In this document: one piece after another, positions 34,700 through 45,854 of the stretch
Numbering within the stretch: position 1 is the stretch's first letter
How the letters are laid out: every line of letters begins with the position of its first letter
Assembly: GCA_032622095.1 (NCBI GenBank)
Contig: CP136066.1
Span: forward strand, 202,700,978-202,764,977
DNA from: Siphonodentalium dalli
Lineage: Eukaryota > Mollusca > Scaphopoda > Gadilida > Siphonodentaliidae
Reading direction: 5' to 3'
DNA: 64,000 nt
Notes under the pieces: generated by a model
What the model saw: only the letters and a program-made list of their open reading frames with translations
Told to the model about the DNA's origin: nothing
Database searches by the model: none
Program-made: the position numbers and the translations under genes

Positions 34700-36040
34700 T
34701 ATCGAATTATGTTAGGTAGTCATACAACATATTAGGCTGATCATGGAAGTGGCTATCCAGACTTTTCTTAAAACCAGTTATGTTCTCTTACAGGATCACT
34801 TCCGGTGGTAAACTATTCCATATCTCTGTTATTCGGTCCGCAAAGAAGTAGGGTAATGTGGGGCATAATGAGACACATAAGCACATTAGACCCCACCATT
34901 CCACTAAAAACGATGAAAGGGCACAAATTATTAATCTGAAAGTTAGATAAATAATTCTAGTGTACATGGTATTACTCACACTTGCCTGGGAAGCACCAAT
35001 TTCTGAACACCATTACTCCCCGTCGACCTACCCAATCCGTCGCATTATGCCCCATACATGGGGTACAATGAGACACATTTGACATTACAACAACAGCATA
35101 TACCGAACTTAATAAATACAAGACCATCTGCAGTATATTTTCTTTTGTGGATTGAAAGAATGTATAAGCTTTATTTAAAGTCATAGCAGCAGACCAATGG
35201 GACATTTTATTGATTTCTATGGCGGGTAAAAATAGCACCATAAAGTTTGATTTCAGGAAAATGGCCGGGGCAGGGTTAACAATAAATATTTATCTATATC
35301 ATGTTTAACTGTTTGGGAATGATCGAATATGTTTTTTTATTTATTTTCATTTGAACTAAGGTTACGAAAAGATTTATTTTTCCAGGTTTGATTTGCAATA
35401 TGCCTAATCAGATTTTTTTCTCGTGCTGGTTGTACCCGAGTGTCGCATTATGCCCCACGACCATACAACCTGCTCCCCCCCCCCCCCCCCCCCCAATGTG
35501 AGTGAATGTGAATAACCGGTGTACATATAACTGATCAATTTACTATAGAACTTGTCTTACTTTACCAAAATACGCATGTAGCTTTGGTGGTAGTGGTAAG
35601 ATGTTTTCGTTTTTACATGTACAATACCTACCGAAAGTTAAAACAATTCAAAAATGGGGGTCACCAAATGTGGGTGCCCCTACTCCGGCGTTTCGCATTT
35701 GAGATTAAACAGACATAATGATGTTGGTCCAATTGGGATGTCCACTACTATGATTGGTCTTACTAAAAATAATAAATATGCGATTCAACTTCAGTCATGG
35801 AAAAACATATGGCCTGTTAACGACCGTCTGTCGCATTATGCCCCGCGTCGCATTATGCCCCACATTACCCTACTTCGGAATCTCCCTATATATACAGAAC
35901 CTCACCTTTTCTGTCTAGTTTCATTTCATGCCCTCTTGTGTTAGGTTCTGATTTTGCCCTGGGTATGATTGATTCCGCTACCCCTTTATCATATTTTAAG
36001 GTCATTATTTTGTATGTCTCTATTAAGTCCCCCTCTTAAT
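34700..36040 (-). pseudogene. LINE ORF2 3' end, split by a TA-flanked element
   Basis: On the minus strand, 36040-35873 reads RGDLIETYKIM ... NTRGHEMKLDRKGEV, and 34848-34700 reads YFFADRITEIWNSLPPEV, then, after one in-frame stop, ENITGFKKSLDSHF. These are consecutive C-terminal blocks found in many non-LTR ORF2 proteins. They are separated by the 1020-bp element at 34851-35870. A frame change near 35885 and the stop show that it was decaying. Everything upstream (endonuclease and RT) is missing. Confidence 0.8.
34851..35870. mobile_element. 1.0-kb TA-flanked non-autonomous element (Tc1/mariner or pogo-like)
   Basis: TIRs gggtaatgtggggcataatg and cattatgccccacattaccc are flanked by TA at 34849-34850 and 35871-35872. 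The 'cattatgcccca' motif recurs internally near 35042, 35449 and 35835. It interrupts a LINE at a position where removal of the element plus one TA restores the protein reading across the junction. Frames of up to 96 residues inside have no recognisable transposase motif. A long C run lies at about 35476-35493. Confidence 0.88.
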
Positions 36041-36634
36041 ATGATTTATGATTTCCTTAGTCATATAGCGGTGAATATTAAAGAGCGTCCCTAAATAAAT
36101 GCTTTATTCTTATTCTAACCGTATGATTACTATATACACGTTCGCCGCGGATTTAGTTTAAATTCAGGAGTCGTGCTATTTTTCGCTCATTTTAGTTTTA
36201 AATTCGCGCACCGACGGATGCGCGAAAAATTAATTTAAATCGAGCAAGGTGTGCCTATCCGTAAAATGTTTTTTTTTTTTTTTTTTTGCAGATGAGTTTC
36301 TTTTGAAAAAAACGTATTTTGATCTACATTGTAATATCTTTTGATAATTATGAACATTTTTGTCCAGAGTGTGTGCCTTATATGGCCTACTGTCTGGTAA
36401 TTTGATTCTCAATGTTTATTGATAACTTGATACGGTAAATAAATATAATTCCACAGCGCCGTATAGCAGAAAAATGAGTTCTCCCCGAGATGATTGACAG
36501 GCTGTGTGTGTCCGTCAATGATTGTCGTTTAGAAGCAGCCAATTGTGCACGCGGGTTTGGCATGTTCTCGTTTTGTTAACCGTAAATCCTTTGTGTTCAT
36601 TTTTGAGCATATAACAATCATAAATCGTGTCATA
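36041..36634 (+). promoter_or_regulatory. Upstream region and probable 5' leader of the CREBZF-like gene
   Basis: A T run at about 36270-36287 ends the more repetitive DNA. Closer to the gene are a CCAAT pentamer at 36539-36543 and a stretch of higher GC content; no TATA box is convincing. The frame is open upstream of the start codon from about 36545, but no ATG lies in it. Transcription start not determined. Confidence 0.35.
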
Positions 36635-37999
36635 ATGTGTTCATTCCCCGGACACTTTGTGGAAGATTATGACGTAAGTAATATGGGTGTGTTGAGTCCC
36701 CCAATGGATGAAATAGGTAGCGGGAGCATTTTCGAAGATTACAGTCTTGCATCGAAAATGGGTGATATAAATAGTGGTCTGTCGCTCAATTCAGATATAT
36801 CAGATTCTAACTCTTGCCCTGAATTCCCAGACGCTGACGATGAACTCTTCAGCTATCTGAATGGCTCTTCGAATAATGATGATTCTCCTATTTGTTTGGA
36901 TACAAATCACAATGAAACTGTTCACGATCAACTTAAAGTCGATACCAGTTCAATTTCTTGTCGTCGTCGGCACAAGAAGAAGACATCTATGAAAACATGC
37001 CAAACTCATTCCAGTCGCAAAACGTCACATAATGCCCAGTTGAATTCGGTTGATGTTGTGACTACATCAACCAATGATTGTTTTTCATTTGGTAAAAAAC
37101 TAAGACCCTTAGCACCAGCTACAAATAAAGTTAAACATGCAAAAATTGAAGACACACTGGAAAATGTTTTTTTGGTTAATCATCGTACTGGGCGAGGACT
37201 CTGCATGACACAAGCAGCAATTCTCGCAAGAGAGAACAGGATAAAGAAAAAATCCGAAGCAAAGTCTTTGGGAACAAAATATGAAGAAGTATCAAATGAA
37301 AATGAAGTTTTGAAGCAAAGTCTGTCTAATGCTGATAAAGAAGTTGAAAATCTGCGGAAAGAAGTTAAGTACCTCAAAGGTATTCTAACGAATCACAGTA
37401 CCATTTCACATTTGCTAAGAAATATTGTTAACATGAAAGGATTCACATTCCATACATCACTACCATGTGACAATACACCAAATACAAATGCTAAGTCATC
37501 ATCACCATTCAATGAAATAGATCATTCAAATGAGTCCACAGATGTGAAGAATCCCACCTACCAAGCTGACATTCCACTTCACAACTGTTTGAAAAGAGCT
37601 CACAATGATACTGAACCAGTCGCAACTAAATTAAGAAAGACCAGTACAAAAATTGACTGCGTAAGCACACAGGAAAACCAAGAAACCAGTTTTGAATCTT
37701 GTGACAGTGGGATTCATGCTGATGCTTCGGAGATTGTCCAAGTCACCCAAGTTTCTGATGTCCTTGTTGCCCAAGATGCCAAAGTCTTGAACCAGTTGTC
37801 AGATGGCAGTGACACAGGGCGTAAAGGGAAGGTATGCACTGATGATAGCAGCATTCTGGAGGATGTTGATGATTCTTTTGGAGTCTGTTTGCATGTTTCC
37901 AACAAGTCCGTTTCTCTAGAGTTTTGTGCTGATTGCAATGAAAATGCATCTGCTGTTAGAGTTGACCATGCTTATACAAGGTTGTTGTCACAGCAGTAA
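36635..37999 (+). CDS. CREBZF: CREBZF/Zhangfei-like bZIP transcription factor
   Basis: Nuclear bZIP protein of 454 residues, single exon. The start is the first in-frame ATG, with A at -3. The N-terminal half is acidic and Ser/Asn-rich (likely activation region), with a basic RRRHKKKT patch near residue 111. The bZIP region covers residues about 187-250: basic AAILARENRIKKK, then a zipper around YEEVSNENEVLKQ and VENLRKEVKYLKGIL. The usual Asn of the NxxAAxx(C/S)R signature is missing, as is reported for CREBZF. After a linker, FGVCLHVSNKSVSLEFCADC resembles the CREBZF C-terminal block, and DHAY (residues 444-447) fits the (D/E)HxY motif for HCFC1 binding. Vertebrate CREBZF acts as a HCFC1-linked co-regulator in stress and metabolism; the same role here is inference. 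Orthology is inferred from recalled motifs, not an alignment. Confidence 0.82.
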   Translation: MCSFPGHFVEDYDVSNMGVLSPPMDEIGSGSIFEDYSLASKMGDINSGLSLNSDISDSNSCPEFPDADDELFSYLNGSSNNDDSPICLDTNHNETVHDQLKVDTSSISCRRRHKKKTSMKTCQTHSSRKTSHNAQLNSVDVVTTSTNDCFSFGKKLRPLAPATNKVKHAKIEDTLENVFLVNHRTGRGLCMTQAAILARENRIKKKSEAKSLGTKYEEVSNENEVLKQSLSNADKEVENLRKEVKYLKGILTNHSTISHLLRNIVNMKGFTFHTSLPCDNTPNTNAKSSSPFNEIDHSNESTDVKNPTYQADIPLHNCLKRAHNDTEPVATKLRKTSTKIDCVSTQENQETSFESCDSGIHADASEIVQVTQVSDVLVAQDAKVLNQLSDGSDTGRKGKVCTDDSSILEDVDDSFGVCLHVSNKSVSLEFCADCNENASAVRVDHAYTRLLSQQ

Positions 38000-38454
38000 T
38001 TTTAATGGTGTAGGGGGGGGGACTTAAATTGCATCACAACCTTGTTTAAAATAGTACATATTCTTTGGTAATCTTCACTTTGACATACTAGTACCCGGTT
38101 TTGAAAAGGCCACAAAAATTAATAACTGTGTTTGGGGTCACTTGACATAAAAAAATTAGGGTAGGAAGGGATTAACTTTTTTTTTTAGCGAGTTAACTTA
38201 CCATCCAGATTTGGCCTTGATCTTGTCATATACTTGGGTGTGGAATATTAGTACAGGGGCAAATTTCCTTTAAATTAAATAATAGGTGTCAAGTCAAAAA
38301 ATGACAGGCTATCTGCCCAGTGAAGGCATTTGGTATAACACCAAGTTCAGATGCTAATGCCAACAAATATAGAATGTTATGAATGGTGGGTGTTCCCCCA
38401 AATGGTGGGTATTTCCCTAAATGGTGATGTCAACTACTGTTTAAAAAATCTTGC

Positions 38455-38460
38455 AATAAA
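38455..38460 (+). terminator. Proximal polyadenylation signal
   Basis: AATAAA about 455 bp after the stop codon of the CREBZF-like gene. Usage is not proven. Confidence 0.45.
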
Positions 38461-39279
38461 CCTGTTAAACAGAGACTATTATTGATTGCGTAATTGTTTA
38501 ATATTTTGGCGCATGTGTCAACGACTTCGGCATAGATCAAAGTGGGGTATTAATGATAACAGTGTCAAACTTTTTTTTTTTTTTTTGAATATTTTTTTTA
38601 GGATCCTGATATGCATATCATATATATTATACAGTGTCAAACCTAGTGACTCATTTTCCACTACCTGGATTAAAATAGTCGATGTATGCCGGTGAATCTT
38701 AAGTGCATATACCGGTATACAACGTGCGAATCCATAGCGAATGGCCAATATGCCATGTTTATTTACTAGGCCTGCGCAGCAAGCCATGATCGGTGAAACG
38801 GTTTGCGCAAAATATCACACGGATGACACATGCTTTTTGCTGACTGGTGAAAAAAGTGACTCACATGTTTTTCTTAGACTCCGTTGGGTGACCCCAAACA
38901 CAAATTGTTTTTTTAGGCCTTAGTCTGGTAAACGATGTTGACATTGGGCATTGTAATGAGTGTATTAGGATAATTTTATATGTACATGTAGTAGAATATT
39001 TCGTTTCAGTCTTTAGACATACATGTACCACTTTTCATAATAAGACATTTAATAAGATAGAACTTATGATGACGAAATTTTGTACAGTTGATAGTTTAAT
39101 ATCTCATATTTTGGAATTTCATTTTAGCTGATTACATGTATATAATATTGACATGTAGACTACCATCGTTTCACTTACATTCTTGACAGTTAAAATTTAC
39201 GGTGTGTTCATGTATATTCTATGTCTTTGATGTCAGCCTTTGTTTGTGGACATTATTAACTTAAATCTAAAACATGAAA

Positions 39280-39285
39280 TAAAAG
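39280..39285 (+). terminator. Distal polyadenylation signal
   Basis: AATAAA about 1.28 kb after the stop codon, followed by T-rich sequence near 39297-39303. Alternative to the proximal signal. Confidence 0.4.
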
Positions 39286-39374
39286 TATGGAATACTTTAT
39301 TTTCAAAAAGGGATTTAAATTACCAGATGTCTGAATGTAATGTATTTTTTGGGGGACTTTTTTATATAGTATGC

Positions 39375-39476
39375 AAGTACTATTACTCTCAGGTGCCTAC
39401 TGATAGTGTCAGATGATTATTACTTTACTTATTTCTATTAATAGGCCATCACGATTAATAGGCACCTGAGAGTACT
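39375..39476. repeat. Short inverted repeat, agtact...tctcaggtgcct
   Basis: The outer arms pair 'agtactattactctcaggtg' with 'cacctgagagtact' over about 14-20 bp around a roughly 65-bp loop. Possibly a small foldback element. Confidence 0.6.
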
Positions 39477-39630
39477 TCAATCCTTTTTTGTACACTACAG
39501 TACGTAGAGCTGATTCAGCCTGATTGCACAAGTACCTGTCATCAACTGATACAGTTTTGTAAATGACGATACCCAGTATATATTTTCACAAAAATATAAA
39601 ATCCTGGATTTTCTGTGTACATACTGGTAT

Positions 39631-39862
39631 TCTCTTATATATGCGAGGCGACCTATGGTCGACTCGCATATATAAGAGAATGCATTGGCCTAAAAAAAAT
39701 TCTTTAACAATTTTTCTAATATTTTTCTACATTCTTTGACAATTTTATCAGTTTTAATTTGTGTTAAGCCAATGCATTCTCTTATATATGCGAGGCGACC
39801 TATGGTCGACTCGCATATATAAGAGAATGCATTGGCACAGGGCCGTTCTGTTGGGTAAAGGG
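39631..39862. mobile_element. Double-palindrome piggyBac-like MITE, left-truncated copy
   Basis: The right end reads 'ttctgttgggtaaaggg' followed by TTAA (39863-39866). Both internal palindromes are present (ttctcttatatatgcgag and complement), but the left TIR is missing and the element begins inside the first palindrome. Fuller copies are at 56619-57010 and 62536-62919. Confidence 0.85.
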
Positions 39863-39866
39863 TTAA

Positions 39867-41579
39867 CTTGTTATATAGTGGTATTGTACAGAAAGTTCTG
39901 GTCATAATTCTATTTCTGCAGAATGCAGTCAAACTAATCTACCAATGTAGGCTGACATCACCTTCAGTTTTGAATCAATTTATTAGAAAATCTACTTTGC
40001 TTTGCAGCGCTGCAAAAAAGCTGTCATGAAGGCTCGGCCTAGGTTAAATGCTCATCTGAAAAGATAGGTCAAGTATAAAGATCAATAAATGGTCTGTGTC
40101 TTATTTTTATATCTTACTTATTAACAGTTGACATCAAGTGACCTCAGGTGTGTGTTGCTTTAATAGACATATGTTTGATCCGGCCACCTTGACTCCAGCA
40201 GGGGGACAACGTGGCAAAAAGTCCTTGATTTGGGTGAATGGGGTCGTGTCCATCTTTGAATTTAAAACTCCACCGCTTTACCTAAAACCAGAATAAATTC
40301 CCATCTATTGGGTTTAATAATATGTATTTGCACCAAAGTCGTTCAAATTGGATTTTATTTGGAAATAACTTATTTTATATTGGGACATTTACGACTGTTC
40401 TTCCCTCAAAGATGAGGGGACTCGTAAATGTCCAAATATTAATTTAAAATACCCCTTATCCAATCAGGGGTCGATTTAATTTTTCTTATTTGTATAGCAT
40501 TTTGCAACACTGGTAGATTTTGTAAAGCATTCCCTACCAATACATTTTTTTCAATGTAAATTGCTTTGCAAAAATTGGAAATTGCATTGCAAATTGGGAT
40601 GCGAATCCAGTTAAATTGAGCCCTGTGTCCGATTAGTCTAATTTGGTGTCTGTCGATAAACAAATTACATTTTAATTAAAATTAAAACAAAAAAACTTTT
40701 CGCATTTATATTCATAGTGGAATTTTTTTTAAATTTCATAGGCGACTCTGGCCATGTTGGAAATTAAAATTCTAACACATTTCCACCCCAAGTTATTATT
40801 CCATGTTACTGTTATTTTTCCAAATATCTCGCCATGTGGGCCTACTGTTATTCCACGCTGTGAAATTTGGAGCGTGGAATTTGGCACCCAAGAGTTGAAG
40901 TGCAGATATACTTTTATTTTTTTATTTATTTCTATAATATAAAAACACTAAAGAATTAATTGAATGATAACCTGAGCTGACTTGATGTCTGAAACTGTTT
41001 TTTCTTTCAGCTTCTCAGCAACACACCCTTCTTCAATACCAGGGCTCGAAATGTTCTGAAAATTATACTTGTGACAGAGTACAGTCTCACATAAATTAGC
41101 TCATTGTGTTGTATCATTTGTGATGCCTAAGAATGAATATATTCCATATATGTAGGTTTCCAGAAAGAACAAAACAACAAAAACCAAATTAATATTAATT
41201 TCCACCGCCCCTTACTTAAAAAATATAGGTTGATAAATATACATCCATCACTCAAAAATATTTTGGGAGAAGAGTGGAAGAAATTATTTGAAAATTTATT
41301 CCACTCAAACTCATTGTTGGAACTCTTTTGCGATTCAGAAGCATAACATTAATTAACACTCGTTACTAATTGGATTCTGGGTTTCATTCAATAATAGATT
41401 AACATATTTAAAGTGGGAAAAAATTGGCATTTATAGAAGTGATTGAAGTTATGGTTTTAAATGCACGGGCCAACAAAAAGAAGTGGATAATCTAACAAGT
41501 AACAATAAATAATATAATTGTATTTGCACTGGCAAATTTGAAGTAATATCCTAGTTTGGAATGCAGGAAGTCTACAAAT
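39867..41579. other. No gene; one short foldback-related stretch
   Basis: No gene is supported. About 40375-40440 contains gggacatttacgac and 'ctcgtaaatgtccaaatatt', an inverted pair related to the 22868-23026 foldback. A polypyrimidine run ending 'ttctttcag' at 41009 is a possible splice acceptor without a matching exon. Confidence 0.4.
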
Positions 41580-42170
41580 TATGTTAACAGCAGTCCTTCC
41601 CAGGAGACAGGAGTGATTCCTCTCGCACTAACATATGCACTTGTTTTAATTCATGGGTGCTAAAATTCACACTTGTCCCTCTTGTCAAAATGTTGATGTC
41701 CACTAATCGTAGATTCAATATTGAACTACAGTAATGCCCTAATTAATCGACTCCTTTAACCACAGCAGAATTATGGGTAACTTTTCAGGATTTAGTCGGA
41801 AATATGGCTTGTTGCCATTCATCGGAAAGCTCTCGGGTAGAGCTTTCCGATGAATGGCAACAAGCCATATTTCCAACTAAATCATGAAAAGTTACCCATA
41901 ATTCTGCTGTGGTTAAAGGAGTCGATTAATTAGGGCATTACTTTATTTGAAGGTATCTTTAGAACCTCTCCCATCTCAATTAAATTATGGGCATTTGAAA
42001 GTGTCTGGACATACATGTACATGTAGGTCTATCCCACAATGACATTTTGTTTTTTTAAAAACCAATATACGACTATTACGGGCTCAATTACACCCGTCTT
42101 ATGAATTGCTAGTGGAATTAAGTGCTCTCACTCACTGTGTTTTCCTCGTGGGAAGGACTGAATCTGTTAT
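41580..42170. repeat. Dispersed repeat disrupted by a MITE (inverted partner at 44500-44700)
   Basis: Flanks on both sides of the MITE at 41729-41943 (for example 'cagtccttccca', 'cttgtcaaa' and 'ttgaaggtat-tttagaac') match the reverse complement of about 44500-44700. Both copies of this larger repeat therefore carry pieces of the same MITE. Family unknown. Confidence 0.6.
41729..41943. mobile_element. CAGTAATGCCC foldback MITE, TA-flanked, copy 1
   Basis: A 215-bp near-perfect palindrome. The ends cagtaatgccctaa and ttagggcattact are bordered by TA (41727-41728 and 41944-41945), consistent with Tc1/mariner-type integration. The centre pairs gccattcatcggaaagctct with its complement. Confidence 0.9.
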
Positions 42171-42223
42171 ACATGTACTAACATATTCCATACACTCAAA
42201 TGCCATCTTATTTTCTCTTTCAG

Positions 42224-42299
42224 AGGCTGTTCATAGCAACTACTATGGCTAGAGAAGCGATATCTAGTCATTGTTTTCATGCTTTTATTAGCATCCATG
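42224..42299 (+). other. Possible 76-bp exon (weak)
   Basis: A T-rich tract ending ttttctctttcag is followed by a 76-bp stretch open in only one frame (RLFIATTMAREAISSHCFHA and on) and a gtaagaa donor. It ends in phase 1. No protein family was recognised, and no upstream partner is evident. Chance matches of splice signals are frequent. Confidence 0.25.
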
Positions 42300-44393
42300 G
42301 TAAGAAACCATTATTGATGTTATTCACCCATTCTTCGATTTGTTTAGAGTACATTCAGGTTTGTTCCATGAGTAATGACAGATCTTGCACATCCTGAATC
42401 CTACTGTTAAAGTTCGGTTCAACTATAATAGTTGAATATAGAAATTTTGTGTTAATGAATTCGATAGCTGGTATAAATCGGAATCATATTTTACCAAAAA
42501 ATATTTAAACCATGTCACACATCTATTAGATCATGTAATGGAATAACAAGTTAACGAAATGACTGGTTCATTATGGCACATAATAATAAAGTCAATTGTA
42601 ATTCATTTAGCCTAAGTATTGTTATGAAAGTTCTGAGATGTGCCACCCTGTTAAATTGTTAATGTCATTTAAAAAGACACCTTTCTGCAATTATTAAATA
42701 CAATAAATTTGGCAAAATGTTGCAAAATCATATTTTGTTGTACTGGTCTATTGTTAACTGCAATTTGGTTGTGCATGGGATGGGCACAGGATGCGCATTC
42801 CCATAGTTTTTGGCAAGAATAGATGAATGGTGGTTTTGGCATTGTCAAACTTACTATAATAGTTAATTATAACTGTCCAGTTGAATTTTGGATATGCCAG
42901 AACTGAATGAAGCTACCAGGTATGTGTTGTCTGCATTGCCTCTAAAACAACTCCTGAATATACATGGTCTCAGAAACTGATGGTAGTTAATTTGAAGCTT
43001 TCCATACTAACTTACTCATATTTTAATTCGCGCCATATTATTTTCCCTCAGTTTTAAACTAAGTTGACTCAATGAACTCGCATTCCTTGATGCACGAATT
43101 CAATGCTGACAAAACATTCTGTGAAAATGGCATGGCATGTGACGTGCAGTTTATTTATGACCATGAATGATACACAATATAAATAATATAGTGCACAGAG
43201 TTAACTTGATGTGTTAAGTGATGTTAAAGTGATGTGAAACACTCCGGTAGGGTGATCAAATAGAAATGGAGAATATCTTGCTCAAAGTAGTTATTTTTAC
43301 AATTATCCTACCCAAATTTACAACACACTGTCATTCTTATATATTAATTAAATGCAGTGACTCTTTGTGGCGAAATCGTTTTTGTTAGTTTATCACCAAT
43401 AGTTGCGTCCCGAATCAAGAAGTAAATATTTACAATTGACTGAATTGAGCGTAGTTCGGACAATGTTTTCTATGGAGTGGTACAGTCGATTTTCTTGAAA
43501 TTTTTGGTGATGTTAGTAGAATGCTACATTCCTCCAGTTGGCATAGCTCCTGAATACTAACTGATCAGTTTCATGCACCCGAACAAGTCCATAATATGCC
43601 TTTAATTATTTAGCTCTGAAGATGTAGATAATTCTACTCCACTTGGTCCTATAATAATTATAAAGTTTTGATAGTTACATTTTGTATATGTATCACTGAC
43701 ATGACATCATACTAAATAGGGCTGCAGCGACCGTTGATAAGCTGCCAAATCATAGATTACAAGTATATCAACTAATACACAAACCCCTTAACTTTTTCCT
43801 TTTGTTCACTGAATTCTTTCAGTCATAATACAGAGTCGTGTTTTGAATCTGGTGACTTCATCTCTCTCCATCGTTGAAAAAACGAAAACAGTTGGTTCGC
43901 GTCACTCAATTAGAAATCCTATTCTTGCAATTGACACTTTGGTTGCTGGCGATGCCATGTGAATTCATCCGTGATATAACCTTTGTCCCAATTGAGCATT
44001 GACACAGAAGACGCATCGCTCACGTCGCTGTCTGATTAGGCCTTAAGGAACATACAGGGGTGATTTTTGTCTCAAAATTTATAAGCATACGGTGCGCTTA
44101 TTTGGGTCACGAGAGTAAATGCATGCTTTTAGAGACATATTAAATGCTTAATTCACTACTTCAAGCTGATAATTTATGACTCAGCCACTACACCCATTTG
44201 AAGAATGCACTATTAAACTATTATTGTCTAATTTGTCAAAATTTTCGACATTGGCTTTGCGCTTTCGTAAAACACAACATGTAAACTACGCAAAACTGTA
44301 AACAAACAGCCGTTCATATTCGTCTTGACCAAATCACCAATAAACAAACGAGAATGATTTCGTCAATGAGAGTCACTTTATTTAATTTATATA
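42300..44393. other. No gene recognised
   Basis: Two kilobases without supported features. A short phrase at 43228-43262 (gtgaaacactccggtagggt) matches 17578 in inverted orientation. Near 43722 'tagggctgcagcgacc' resembles a hAT-type end, but no partner end was found. Confidence 0.4.
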
Positions 44394-44700
44394 CAGTAAT
44401 GCTCTAAATAATCAACTCCTTAACCACAGCAGAATTATGGGTAATTTTTCAGGATTTAGTCGGAAATATGGCTTGTTGCCATTCATCGGAAAGCTCTCAA
44501 TTTTACTGAGATGGGAAATGTTCTAAATATACCTTCAATATAGAATCGGTGATTACAGTGGCTATAAACAATTTGACAAGAGGGACGAGTGCCAATTTTA
44601 GCACCCCGTTAATTAAATATTGCGAGTGATACAATTGCGAGAGCAATCACTCCCATCACTTGGGAAGGACTGACTGCAAAATCCATTACAATGTGTCAGT
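44394..44700. repeat. Half of the CAGTAATGCCC MITE fused to its host repeat
   Basis: The left arm from cagtaatgctctaaa to gccattcatcggaaagctct is present, but the right arm is lost; sequence then continues into the larger repeat shared with 41580-42170, in inverted orientation. Confidence 0.75.
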
Positions 44701-44927
44701 AATGAAGACATAATTGTTACTCAAAAATAATAACATTGACACCGATTCACATTGGTGATCTTGACATCAGATTGAATCTCAAATAATCGCAGGGCCCTAC
44801 TTGCAAGTGTAGACGATCATATTGGTATTGATAAGGAGGTCATTTACATCAATTCAATCACACTTGTATATTTAGCTACATGTATAGTTATGGTCTGGAA
44901 AGTTTGTAATTAACTCCCAACAAGTTT

Positions 44928-45183
44928 CTTGATCAGCATGATTGCTCAACACCTTTTCAGGTTTTACAATTCTTATCTTAACTGGTGGGTGGGTCTGTCA
45001 AGAAACTTGGAAAATGCCATGAATCTCTGCTCTGGCTAACGCCATTAGAGATCGTATTCCACCAGTACAAAACCTGGGAACTTTTGGAAGTTTTGACAGG
45101 GAACCTTATAAAGTCTAAAAAAAATACCAGTTAAGATAAGAATTGTAAAATCTGTAAAGGTGTTGAGAAGTCATGCTGATTTT
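44928..45183. repeat. Inverted repeat enclosing half of a GATCATGCCATG-type MITE
   Basis: The arms at about 44932-44990 and 45126-45183 pair through 'ttacaattcttatcttaact' and its complement. The loop holds a single half of the MITE family seen at 14708-14910 (atcgtattccaccagtacaa). Confidence 0.8.
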
Positions 45184-45338
45184 ATAATTTGTATCCAAAG
45201 GAATTAAGTTTATTAACATCATAATTTAGTGGGTATAAAATAAAATTTTATACGAAGAATGGATGTTCTATTGATGCAAAATATTTGATGCGGTCTAAAT
45301 TAAAAGTGTGTTTGTTTGTCCACTCCCTAACTGATCTA

Positions 45339-45854
45339 GATAATGCCATATGAATTTCTACTCTGACTAACGCCTGTAGAGATCATATTCCACCTGTACA
45401 AAACCTTGGAACTTTTTGAAATTTTGATAGGGAACCTTATTTTTATAATGTAGAAAAAATAACATGGGGAATATGTGTATTAATGGTTATCTGTTCCTTA
45501 ATATTGTACTTCGCTATATGCGAAGGTCCCAACTTGAAATTTCATGCTTTTTTGTGAGCCGATATCGCAATAAACATGGAATTAATTACCCAGGAAAAAC
45601 TCCATAAATGTAAGAAACGCAAGGAAAAATCGCTGACAAAGTCTCTTAAATCATGAAATTTCGAGTTGGGACGTTCACCTACAGTGAATTATATTATTAA
45701 GAAACAGATATTATATAACAAAGAAATATATTCCTGTGTTATTTTTTCGATTTTATAAGGTTCCCTGTCAAAACTTCAAAAAGTTCCCAGGTTTTATACT
45801 GGTGGAATATGATCTCTGCGGGCATTAGCCATAGTAGAGATTCATGGCATGCTC
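45339..45854. mobile_element. GATCATGCCATG foldback MITE, longer copy
   Basis: TIRs of about 130 bp run from gataatgccat to the complement ending atggcatgctc, bordered by TA (45337-45338 and 45855-45856). The arms contain gatcatattccacc and ttccctgtcaaaac-like segments. A unique AT-rich interior separates them. Confidence 0.8.

Larger units (their letters stand above)
38000..39300 (+). other. CREBZF: Probable 3' untranslated region of the CREBZF-like gene
   Basis: AATAAA hexamers at 38455-38460 and 39280-39285 give a short and a long candidate 3' UTR. Sequence between them is AT-rich and carries a T run at about 38570-38586. Nothing else coding is visible. Confidence 0.5.

Noticed and set aside
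34972-35944. Frames of 89 and 96 residues inside the TA-flanked element
   Set aside because: No DDE/D, helix-turn-helix or CENP-B-like motif is visible; the element is treated as non-autonomous.
36545-36634. Upstream extension of the CREBZF-like frame by 30 codons
   Set aside because: The extension starts with GTG, not ATG, and animal translation starts at AUG as a rule; the first in-frame ATG is at 36635.
43811-43980. Open stretch after a 'gaattctttcag' acceptor-like site
   Set aside because: About 50 codons are open in one frame but there is no donor site, and the translation is not recognisable.
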